A stretch of 64,000 nt of DNA from Capsulimonas corticalis (GTDB lineage Bacteria; Armatimonadota; Armatimonadia; Armatimonadales; Capsulimonadaceae): contig NZ_AP025739.1 of NCBI RefSeq assembly GCF_003574315.2, forward strand, positions 6,572,001 to 6,636,000, read 5' to 3'. The position numbers and the translations under genes were made by a program. A model generated the notes under the pieces. It was given only the letters and a program-made list of their open reading frames with translations, ran no database searches and was not told where the DNA came from. Each line of letters starts with the position of its first letter. Position 1 is the stretch's first letter. Of this stretch, positions 44,218 to 52,047 are shown piece after piece.

Positions 44218-44775
44218 ATGGAGCAATCGTATCAACTGGATCAGAAGGACTACCTTCAGTTCAACCATTTCATCATCACCAGTGATCGCCGGTTCCTGGC
44301 GCAGCGGATCCTGAGGGTTCTCCTCTTTCCCCTCGTGATTGCCTTCGAGCTCTATCAATACGGCGTTCCCATGCCGCTCTATCTGGCCCTTGTCGCGGCC
44401 GGTCTGGCGGCATGGCTGGTCCTCATGCAGATAGGCATACGCCGGGCGGTTATCGCCGCCGTCAAAGTGCGGGTGGGATCCATCGGCCTCTTCACGACGT
44501 CCATCGACACTGCCGGCATCCATGTGGAAGGTCCGGTGACGGACACGCGCGTCCGCTGGTCAAAGATCATTTCGATCACGGAAAGTCCGCAGCATCTGCT
44601 ATTTCTGCTGGGACCGGCGTTTGGGTTCATGATCCCCAAAGCGTCGTTTCGCGATCCCGAACACGCGCGCCAATTTCTGGAGACCGCCAGAGCCTATCAA
44701 GCGGGAACACTGCCCCTCGACGCTCCCGTTTCGACAAGCGGCGCGTGGCCGCCGCCGCCGCAGCGGCTGAGATGA
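44218..44775 (+). CDS. YcxB-like membrane protein
   Basis: 185 residues from ATG 44218. An N-terminal soluble segment (EQSYQLDQKDYLQFNHFIIT) is followed by two membrane helices ('ILRVLLFPLVIAFELYQYG', 'PLYLALVAAGLAAWLVLMQIG') and a cytosolic beta-rich C-terminal domain with 'GLFTTSIDTAGIHVEGPVTDTRVRWSKIISITESPQHLLFLLGPAFGFMIPKASFRD', the layout and wording of the YcxB-like family. Function of that family is unknown. A collapsed relative lies at 47501-47764, on the other side of the metzincin gene. Its 3' end has a proline-rich tail (WPPPPQRLR). Confidence 0.75.
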   Translation: MEQSYQLDQKDYLQFNHFIITSDRRFLAQRILRVLLFPLVIAFELYQYGVPMPLYLALVAAGLAAWLVLMQIGIRRAVIAAVKVRVGSIGLFTTSIDTAGIHVEGPVTDTRVRWSKIISITESPQHLLFLLGPAFGFMIPKASFRDPEHARQFLETARAYQAGTLPLDAPVSTSGAWPPPPQRLR

Positions 44776-44936
44776 AGAAAACTATCCGAGGTAAGTATTC
44801 GCAATTTTCATGGAACTTATTTCTATGTTCTGTCGCCAAACTCGTGGATATCGGTTTCCATGCTCTCCCGCATTTCCACAGTCCGACGCGCTTGGCGCGC
44901 CGGCAATTCTACTTTACTACCATCTACGGAGAGTTT

Positions 44937-47435
44937 ATGAACAGCAGTCGACCGCGAACCCTCTGGCGGGGCATCGCCGCCGCCGTCTCCCTCGCCGCGC
45001 TTTGCGCGCCGGGCGTACACGCCGATTCGGGGGTTCCGCCGGGGACGCCGCCGGATATCGCCGCGATTATGCGTAAGGTCCAGCGCGGCGGCCAGCCGAC
45101 GGGAGCGGATATCGCCAAGCTTCAAGCCTGGTCCCAGAAGCTGATCGAGAACGTGAACGGGCCGGTCAAAAACGGATCGCAGTTCCGGCCGTCCACACGC
45201 ACGACGCCTGGCAGTCAGGCGGCCGCGAAGGCGGGCGAGCAGGAAGGAATCCCCTGCACGGTCCGCGTCAGCGTCAATTACAGCGGGCGTGGCCATGACA
45301 GCAGCGAGGACTTTCAGGCGACGTATACCGCCAGGGCGATGCTGTATCCGCGATTAAACGGGACGGGCGATTACTGGGCGACAATGATGAACCCGGACGC
45401 TCAGGTCTCGTCGTTTCGGTTTGAGCCGCTTGCGGCCGACAGCGGCGCGGCCATCGCCAGAGCCGGCGGCGGTTCCTACCACAAGCATACGACCGGGGTT
45501 CATGGAAGTTACTCGGAGTCGACGGGAACTTATACGCAAGCGGCCTTCAGCATGCAGCTGGTGACTACGGGCAAGGGCGATCGGCTCTACCCGTCGGGCG
45601 GGGTTGGCGGCGCGGGCGTGGGAACCACGACCATGCATGACCGGCAAAGTACCAATACCGTCAAAGACAGCGGCGTCGGCACTTCGCTTTCCCTCCCGTT
45701 TGTTTCGGAGAACGCCAAGCTTGGTCCCGGGACATCCACTCCCATGCCGATGATGACGTTGTCTTATCAGGCGCTCGTCGCCGCCATCCGATCCGGCGGG
45801 ACAGCCACGGTCACGGGCAGCGAGGGGTTCTCAAACTTCTCACTCGGCGGCTTGAATTACGGCGGCCAAAGCTCGATCTCCATCACGCTGCGTCCCAAAC
45901 CTATGGAGATCCTGATCGAACCCGTCAACAAACGGCTTTACGAAGCCTGGGAGCCGCTGCCGGACACCGACGACGCCCACGCATCGGCGCTGAACACCGA
46001 CGCTCCGACGACGGATTTCTTCCCTTCCCCTGCGCCGCTGGCGTTCCATGTGGTGATGCATGACGACTCCAAGGCGCCCGTCGCCCCCAGCGCCAACGGC
46101 CTGACGCGCCCCAACACGCAGATCGGCGGCTTGATCGACATTTACCTGCACGAGGTCAGCGAGCAGCTGGGCATCTGCATGAACTATCCGACAGACGCGA
46201 GAACCAAAAAGGGATTATTCTTCCCACACACGCAGCCGGCGGGGATCACGTGGGTCGACGAACAGCATGTCAAAACGACCAGCGCCACCGCGCTCGATGC
46301 GACCGTGAACGTCTGCGCCCGCGACACGGGCGCCTATGGCAAGATCGACGCCAAATGCGAGCTGCTGGGCCTGGATTCTAAAAGCGTGCGAAACACGGAT
46401 ACGTATCTGGCGATCCCGCTGGACGACGACAATAATAATATCGCCGACCAGTACGAAAAGGACAATGGGATCTACGATCGAAGACTGGCCGCGAATTGGG
46501 ACGAGGAGGACAAGCCCGCGAACTGGCGGTCCAACGGCGACGGCCTCACGCTCTATGAGGAGTATCGCGGCTTTTTGATCGACGATCCCAATCATAAGGA
46601 AGTTTTCCAACGTCTGGATCAGAAGAAGCGCAAGCTGTTCGTCTATCTGAACGGACCGGACCACGATATCTATCGGCAGGGCGCCGAACTGTTCAAAAAC
46701 GCCTCCGGCCTGGATGTCTATTATCTGCACGATCCCAAGCGCATGAAGCCGATGGCGCAGGCGATGCATCCGCGCTGGATGAACTTCAACAAAACGCCCT
46801 ACAGCGATTACGATCAGGCCGCCGTGTGGATCGACGATTACGACGACAATAAAACGGCGTATACGAAGCCGATGCCGGGTATCGACGAAGTCGCGCCGCA
46901 GTGCCCCGTAACGACCGACGCCATCAATATCTCACGTCCGAAGAACACGGAGGAAGTTTTCAACTGGACGGGGAGGTTTCCGCCCCGACAGCCCGCAAAC
47001 GCCCCGACGCCACGCATCAAAGCGGCGTGTATCGCGATGGGGATCGACTTCGCCTCCATCGGGGACACAATCACGGCGCGTAACCCGGAGCTGGTCAACC
47101 AGCTGATGGTCTTTAGCGTCGCGCATGAACTGGGACACGCCACCGGCGCCCGCCATCACGCTGTCGACTCCTATGTCCTGTTCCTCAATTCACACCCAAA
47201 CACGGGACCGAAGGGGGATCCGACGCCCGCCGAGGCCGCAGCGGCGGAAACCGAAATGGCGGAATGTTACTCCAGCGGCGACCATAACTGCCTGATGCGC
47301 TACTGGAACTACGACAACGACCTGTCGGAGCTGGTCTCGTTCTACGCCGGCCGATGGCATTTGACTACCGCCTCCACGGGCAACCCGTGGACGTTCTGCC
47401 CGGACGACTTGATGTACATGCACCTCAAGAAGTAA
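44937..47435 (+). CDS. Secreted metzincin-type zinc metalloprotease
   Basis: 832 residues from ATG 44937 (GGAGAG upstream), which begins the signal peptide (NSSRPRTLWRGIAAAVSLAALCAPGVHA); the open frame continues upstream to 44412 only by chance. Near residue 731 lies HELGHATGARHH, an exact HExxHxxGxxH metzincin motif (three zinc His, catalytic Glu). Just before it are 'NQLMVFSVAHELGH' and, further upstream, calcium-type acidic stretches ('DDDNNNIADQYEKDNG', 'NGDGLTLYEEYRGF') like thrombospondin-3/EF-hand loops. About 600 residues between signal and protease have no domain I recognise. A Met-turn candidate is 'NCLMRYWNYDN' about 50 residues after the motif. Predicted extracellular protease; substrate unknown. 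Confidence 0.8.
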   Translation: MNSSRPRTLWRGIAAAVSLAALCAPGVHADSGVPPGTPPDIAAIMRKVQRGGQPTGADIAKLQAWSQKLIENVNGPVKNGSQFRPSTRTTPGSQAAAKAGEQEGIPCTVRVSVNYSGRGHDSSEDFQATYTARAMLYPRLNGTGDYWATMMNPDAQVSSFRFEPLAADSGAAIARAGGGSYHKHTTGVHGSYSESTGTYTQAAFSMQLVTTGKGDRLYPSGGVGGAGVGTTTMHDRQSTNTVKDSGVGTSLSLPFVSENAKLGPGTSTPMPMMTLSYQALVAAIRSGGTATVTGSEGFSNFSLGGLNYGGQSSISITLRPKPMEILIEPVNKRLYEAWEPLPDTDDAHASALNTDAPTTDFFPSPAPLAFHVVMHDDSKAPVAPSANGLTRPNTQIGGLIDIYLHEVSEQLGICMNYPTDARTKKGLFFPHTQPAGITWVDEQHVKTTSATALDATVNVCARDTGAYGKIDAKCELLGLDSKSVRNTDTYLAIPLDDDNNNIADQYEKDNGIYDRRLAANWDEEDKPANWRSNGDGLTLYEEYRGFLIDDPNHKEVFQRLDQKKRKLFVYLNGPDHDIYRQGAELFKNASGLDVYYLHDPKRMKPMAQAMHPRWMNFNKTPYSDYDQAAVWIDDYDDNKTAYTKPMPGIDEVAPQCPVTTDAINISRPKNTEEVFNWTGRFPPRQPANAPTPRIKAACIAMGIDFASIGDTITARNPELVNQLMVFSVAHELGHATGARHHAVDSYVLFLNSHPNTGPKGDPTPAEAAAAETEMAECYSSGDHNCLMRYWNYDNDLSELVSFYAGRWHLTTASTGNPWTFCPDDLMYMHLKK

Positions 47436-47500
47436 GGCGACACGCCGCGAGCAGCGTTATTTGATTGAAGGAATAACACGCCCCACGCCAAACTTAAGGC

Positions 47501-47764
47501 ATGGAACAGATCGACACCCTGGAACTGAAGGATTACCTTCAGTTCCAGGCTTTTTTAGTCAAGCGGACGCCTCAGCCGTTTCGCGAGAAGCAGTATTTTA
47601 GCGAAACCACACAAAGCGAAGACCATCTCATCTTCCTGCGGCCACCGCTCGGATATCTGATCCTCCCTATCCGCGCCTTCCCCGACGCCGAATCGGACGG
47701 GATAGGCAAACAGAACTCGCCAAAGCAAAACAGCATCCACAACACGAGGTTTCCCGTAAAGTGA
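47501..47764 (+). pseudogene. Collapsed YcxB-like gene with internal deletion
   Basis: 87 codons from ATG 47501. The first 17 residues (EQIDTLELKDYLQFQAF) match the start of the YcxB-like protein at 44218, and 'EDHLIFLRPPLGYLILPIRAFPDAE' matches its C-terminal domain ('SPQHLLFLLGPAFGFMIPKASFRDPE'). The two membrane helices and about 90 residues between are gone, and the end is unrelated. The nucleotides around AAGGA(T/C)TACCTTCAGTTC are almost identical in both genes. The frame is intact, so a short peptide could still be made, but the membrane-anchored fold cannot form. Confidence 0.65.
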
Positions 47765-47804
47765 ATGCTGTTTGAATGTGTGTGCAATCGACGAAAATTC
47801 CGAC

Positions 47805-48590
47805 CTATTTGAATGCGGCGCTCAGCAGTCCCAGCGCGTGTGTCGCGCCGGCGGAGTAGCCGTCGCAGTTGAATTCATCGCTGCTGGCAACGCCGGACGG
47901 GCAGGTTGAGTCGTTGGGCGTGTCGCCAAATTTCCCCCACATGCTTGGCTGGCCGTTTGCGCCGGCGGTGTTCTCCGGGCGCACGTTCTTCACGTGACTG
48001 TCACAGAACAAAACGTTCATCGTGCCGGTATGCCCCGCAAATCCCTGCTGCTGAAATTGATTGCCGTTCCAATCGTCCCACGCCAAATTGGTTTCATTGA
48101 AACCCGCGTATTGATTTGCTTCAGTCACCATCAGCTTGGCGGATGGCTCCTGAAGCCAGGCAATCGTATGAGGCGCCCCAAATCGGCCATCGAAGAGTTG
48201 GTAGGGAGTCGAATAGGACGCCGGCATCTGCGGCAGATCCGCGGGAATCTGCCCGGTATTGCCATAACCAATCGCCTTTTGGTTGATGGAATTGCTTGGA
48301 CACGCAAACACGGCGACGCTTTTGGTATATGGATACAGGCCGTAGAACATATTGACCTGATGCCCTTCGATCATGGTCGTTCCTCCAAACGGAAAGGTCT
48401 CGTCGTTATCCTGAACGTACTGCGTCATCGCCAGGCCGATCTGCTTCAAGTTGCTGGCGCAGGACGTCTGCCGCGCTTTCTCGCGCGCCTTGGCGAAAAC
48501 AGGGAAGAGAATTGCGGCAAGAATCGCAATTATCGCAATGACTACGAGTAATTCAATCAGTGTAAATCCCTGGCTGCGGGTGCTTGTCAT
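47805..48590 (-). CDS. DUF1559-type prepilin-like protein (pseudopilin)
   Basis: 261 residues from ATG 48590, seven bases after GAGGA. Short leader TSTRSQG, then FTLIELLVV, a hydrophobic helix and [16 protein letters not shown]. The internal part has '[25 protein letters not shown]' and '[18 protein letters not shown]', the DUF1559 substrate-like loop with a CDSH variant where the other two copies have DGH. Third pseudopilin of the window and, like the others, away from any secretion apparatus. A plausible minus-strand promoter lies 80-110 bases upstream. Confidence 0.87.
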   Translation of the reverse strand: MTSTRSQGFTLIELLVVIAIIAILAAILFPVFAKAREKARQTSCASNLKQIGLAMTQYVQDNDETFPFGGTTMIEGHQVNMFYGLYPYTKSVAVFACPSNSINQKAIGYGNTGQIPADLPQMPASYSTPYQLFDGRFGAPHTIAWLQEPSAKLMVTEANQYAGFNETNLAWDDWNGNQFQQQGFAGHTGTMNVLFCDSHVKNVRPENTAGANGQPSMWGKFGDTPNDSTCPSGVASSDEFNCDGYSAGATHALGLLSAAFK

Positions 48591-48670
48591 GGTGCGTTCC
48601 TCAGATCTCTTGTGAATGGAGTATAAGTGATGTTTCCGAAAAGCGAGCAAGTTCTCTCTTGACGCTCCTC

Positions 48671-48700
48671 AGTATATCATTGTCTCCAATCGCCATACAA
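48671..48700 (-). promoter_or_regulatory. Candidate promoter for the third pseudopilin
   Basis: On the minus strand TTGTAT (48700-48695), 18 bases, TATACT (48676-48671). The -35 is a 4-of-6 match and the leader would be about 75 bases. Confidence 0.45.
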
Positions 48701-48783
48701 GTATGAATCTGATGGAATGGTTGATGGATCCTTCCGCTCAGCAAGCAGGCGGCGCTTTGGAACAGAAGGATCCACGACTCCTC

Positions 48784-51700
48784 TCACGCAGGACGCACGG
48801 CGTAAGTTCCGCCCTTCGCCGCCGTGAAGATGATTACATCTCCATCCTGGGAAGACGCAACGGGCCTGCCGTGCTCCGTGACCGAGAGAGGCGCCGCGCT
48901 GCGGATACGCAATGCGCCGGCGTGCTGGCTTCGAATAGTCGCCGATGCGAGCTTGCCATTGTTCCAAGACAGATCGATTTCGGCGCCGGGGCGGGCGCGC
49001 AGGCCGTGGATGCGGCCGGTGGGCCAGGCGCTGGGAAGCGCGGGCAGCAGGTGGATCTCCTGAGAATGGCTTTGCAGGAGCATCTCGCAAATGCCGGAGA
49101 CAGCGCCAAAGTTGCCGTCGATCTGGAACGGCGGATGCAGGTCGAAGAGATTGGGCGCGGTGCGCTGCGGCGTCAGCAGCATGGCGAGAAGCTTGTGCGC
49201 GTGGTCGCCGTCTTCCAGGCGCGCCCAGAGGTTGATCTTCCAGCCCATGCTCCAGCCGGTGGCGTCGTCCCCGCGGATCTCCAGCGACTTGCTCGCCGCC
49301 GCGAAGAGTTCGGGCGTTCCCCGGCGCGTGATCTGATGGCTCGGAAACAGGCCGTACAAGTGCGAGACGTGACGGTTATGCATGTCCGGCGATTCCATAT
49401 CCCAATCGTCGAGCCATTCGCGCAGCTGCCCGGCCTTGCCGACCCGGTCCGGCGCGAGCCGCGCCCGCGTCGCCTTGACGCGGGCGGCGAAATCGGCGTC
49501 CTCCCCAAACAGCTCGGCGGCGGCGACGCAGGCGTCGAACAGGTCGCGCAGCAATTGATTGTCCATCGTCGGCCCGGCGCAGATGTAGCCCCCGGCGTGC
49601 GGGATCTCCGGCGAGACCGATGGGTTGGTGACCAGATATTGCTGGACAGGGTGCTCCACAAGCGTGTCCAAGAAGAACTCGGCGGCGCCCTTCATGATCG
49701 GGTAATGGCGCCGCAGCGCGGCCTCATCGCCCGTAAACTCATAGTGATCCCAGAAGCTCTTACAGAGCCACATGCCGCCGCTGGGCCACATCCCCGAATA
49801 GACTTGATCCACGGGCGCCGTCCCGCGCCAGGCGTCGGTGTTATGATGCGTCACCCACCCATTGGCGTTGTACTGTGTCTTCGCCGTGTGGCGCCCCGTC
49901 ACGGAGATTTCGCCGATCATATCGAACAACGGCTCGTAACATTCGATCAAGTTCGCGGGCGCGGCGGGCCAGTAGTTCATCTCCGTATTGATATTGATGG
50001 TGTACTTGGAATCCCACGGCGGATTCATCTCATGGTTCCAGAGTCCTTGCAGCGTTGCGGGCTGATTGCCGGGGCGCGAGCAAGAGATCAAAAGATATCG
50101 CCCGAATTGGAAGTGCAGCGCCGTAAGGCTGGGGTCCTGACCGTTCTGAAAAGCAACCACACGCTCGTCGGTCGGCAGCTTCGCGGCGGGCGATGTCCCC
50201 AGATCGATCTCGACACGCCGGAACATCCTCTGATAATCGTCGACATGCGCCGAACGGATCCGTTCGTACGGCTTTTTCGCGGCGGCGTCCAGATACCCCA
50301 GCGCCAGCGCGGCGGCGTCGCCGCTCACGTCCTGATAGTTCTTATAGCTGGTCGCGATGGAGATCAGCAGCGTCACGGCATTCGCACCTTCGACCGTCAG
50401 CGTTCCCGCCTCAGAATGCACGCGCCCGCCTTCGGCCAGAACGCGGGCAAGCGCCTGGAACTTCACCGCGCCGGCGACGCCGCCGTGATCGCCGCTCGTT
50501 CCGTCGATCGCAATGGTGTGGGCGTCGGGACTGGAGCTTGTCGTCTTTTGCGGGCTGTCGAAGGCGACGCTGAAGCCGATCTTGCCGGGCTTGCTGGCCG
50601 TCAGACGCATAACGATCACATTGTCGGGCGCGCTGGCGAACGCCTCGCGCTGGTATTGGACGCCGCCAGCGCGATACTGAACATGCGTCCGCGCCGAACT
50701 CACATCCAGATCGCGGCGATACTCCGAAGCATTTTCTTGATCGGCGAAGGTCAGCTTGAGATTGCCGACGGTCTGATACGGCATTTGGCCGGCGGGCTTG
50801 CCCATGAACTTCGCATTGACCAGCTCTTCGGCCTCATGGAACTTGTCCTCAAAGACCAACTGCCGTATCTGCGGCAACGCGGCGAGCCCCTCGGGATTAT
50901 CGTAATTGTGCGGCCCTCCGCCCCAGAGCGTTCCCTCGTTCAGCTGGAGCGTCTCCGTCCCCACTCCCCCGAAGACCATCGCGGCGATGCGCCCGTTGCC
51001 GATCGGCAGAGCTTCCAGCCATTCGCGGGCGGGCTTGCGATACCACAGCGCCAGCGCGTTCTCCGGTCCGGCGACGGCGCCCACGACATCGGGCGTCCAA
51101 TTCGTGTTCATCAATATCAATGCTCCATGGATCGGGGCGATCGTCTTCCCCGGATTAGCCGGAAACGTCCACTCGCCGACAGCTCCTGTCAGACGCGTGT
51201 TTGGGTTTGCAAAGCGCTGGGCGATTTCCTCCGAAGTCAGCGCGCGCGAGTACACGGCGGCGCGCAGAATTCGGCCGTGAAACAGATTCGCGCCATCGGG
51301 ATCGGCGCCGATTGTCAGCGGCGTCCGGGGAGTGGTCATGGCTGGAAAGTCGCCATCCATGACGGCGGCGACCTGCTGGCCGTCGAGATAAAGCGCGAAC
51401 ATCTTGCCCGACGCACTGTAAACGCCCGCGACATGCGTCCATCGGTCGGCGGCGAGCCTGGCGTCAAACGAACAGCTCCCCTTCCTCGTGATCATGCGCA
51501 GGGAATTGCCGGGATATGTATCGAGCGTAAATCCCTCCGACGTCCCGGCGATCAGCTTATCCAGAATCCGGCCGCCCCCCTGCTCCATCGGCGCGGCCTT
51601 CACCCACGTCTCCAGCGTCACGGCGTCCGTCAGATCCAGCGCCGGATCTAACTTACTGCGCACCAAGGGCTGCTGCGGCCCGAGCGGCATGCCCTCATCG

Positions 51701-51810
51701 GCCGCCGCGCCGCCGGCCGGCGGGTCCCCATGGGCTTGCCAGGGCTGGAGAAGAAGCGGACCGGCGATGGCCGCGCCAAGACCGGCTTTGAGAAAATCGC
51801 GTCGCTGCAT
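48784..51810 (-). CDS. Tat-exported GH95 alpha-L-fucosidase with N-terminal LamG domain
   Basis: 1008 residues from ATG 51810 (AAAGG upstream). The leader QRRDFLKAGLGAAIAGPLLL is a twin-arginine signal. Residues about 50-205 form a LamG/concanavalin-like module ('AVTLETWVKAAPMEQGGGRILDK', 'TGSVRCSFDARLAADRWTHVAGVYS'-type pattern, 'GRILRAAVYSRALTSEEIAQRF'). From about 240 the GH95 domain begins: 'ALWYRKPAREWLEALPIGNGRIAAMVFGG', 'LQLNEGTLWGGGPHNYDNPE', 'LKLTF', later 'EMNYWPAAPANL', 'WRGTAPVDQVYSGMWPSGGMWL', 'HRHVSHLYGLFPSHQI' and 'QIDGNFGAVSGICEMLLQS'. GH95 enzymes remove alpha-1,2-fucose (some alpha-galactose) by inversion, so fucosylated plant glycans are likely substrates. It lies upstream of and in line with the pseudopilin gene but is separated by 193 bases. 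Confidence 0.92.
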   Translation of the reverse strand: MQRRDFLKAGLGAAIAGPLLLQPWQAHGDPPAGGAAADEGMPLGPQQPLVRSKLDPALDLTDAVTLETWVKAAPMEQGGGRILDKLIAGTSEGFTLDTYPGNSLRMITRKGSCSFDARLAADRWTHVAGVYSASGKMFALYLDGQQVAAVMDGDFPAMTTPRTPLTIGADPDGANLFHGRILRAAVYSRALTSEEIAQRFANPNTRLTGAVGEWTFPANPGKTIAPIHGALILMNTNWTPDVVGAVAGPENALALWYRKPAREWLEALPIGNGRIAAMVFGGVGTETLQLNEGTLWGGGPHNYDNPEGLAALPQIRQLVFEDKFHEAEELVNAKFMGKPAGQMPYQTVGNLKLTFADQENASEYRRDLDVSSARTHVQYRAGGVQYQREAFASAPDNVIVMRLTASKPGKIGFSVAFDSPQKTTSSSPDAHTIAIDGTSGDHGGVAGAVKFQALARVLAEGGRVHSEAGTLTVEGANAVTLLISIATSYKNYQDVSGDAAALALGYLDAAAKKPYERIRSAHVDDYQRMFRRVEIDLGTSPAAKLPTDERVVAFQNGQDPSLTALHFQFGRYLLISCSRPGNQPATLQGLWNHEMNPPWDSKYTININTEMNYWPAAPANLIECYEPLFDMIGEISVTGRHTAKTQYNANGWVTHHNTDAWRGTAPVDQVYSGMWPSGGMWLCKSFWDHYEFTGDEAALRRHYPIMKGAAEFFLDTLVEHPVQQYLVTNPSVSPEIPHAGGYICAGPTMDNQLLRDLFDACVAAAELFGEDADFAARVKATRARLAPDRVGKAGQLREWLDDWDMESPDMHNRHVSHLYGLFPSHQITRRGTPELFAAASKSLEIRGDDATGWSMGWKINLWARLEDGDHAHKLLAMLLTPQRTAPNLFDLHPPFQIDGNFGAVSGICEMLLQSHSQEIHLLPALPSAWPTGRIHGLRARPGAEIDLSWNNGKLASATIRSQHAGALRIRSAAPLSVTEHGRPVASSQDGDVIIFTAAKGGTYAVRPA

Positions 51811-51844
51811 GGAAAAAATACACCTTTTGCTTAATATGGTTCTA

Positions 51845-52047
51845 CCACCCCACGCTTCGCGCAGCCCTTGCAAACCCACCCCCGGCCTTTGGCCGACCCC
51901 TCCCGCCGACGGGAAGGGTTTGTAGGATTGCCTCTAACGGAAGGCGCCTGCGATAACACGCTCTGAAATAACCCTTCCCGTCGGCGGGAGGGGTCGGCCG
52001 AAGGCCGGGGGTGGGTTTGCAAGGACCGCACGAAGCGCCGGGGTGGG
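51845..52047. repeat. Large inverted repeat (two ~75-bp arms, 49-bp loop)
   Basis: The inner 55 bases 51866-51920 are the reverse complement of 51970-52024 with one mismatch; weaker complementarity extends outward (CCACCCC...CTTCG.GC) to about 51845 and 52047. Arms are C-rich on one side, G-rich on the other, with CCCCGGCC, GGCCGACCCC and CCCGCCGACGGG blocks. The loop contains the stop codon of the TIGR03790 gene. There is no transposase. It resembles non-autonomous MITE/REP-like intergenic repeats. As RNA it would form an extremely stable hairpin between the TIGR03790 and GH95 genes. Confidence 0.85.

Noticed and set aside
44412-44936. N-terminal extension of the metzincin gene back to 44412
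   Set aside because: This part overlaps the YcxB-like gene in another frame; ATG 44937 has a ribosome-binding site and begins a signal peptide.
48703-51651. 982-codon open frame on the plus strand opposite the GH95 gene
   Set aside because: Antisense shadow of a GC-rich gene: arginine-, glycine- and histidine-rich translation with no domain, while the minus strand encodes a complete GH95 enzyme.
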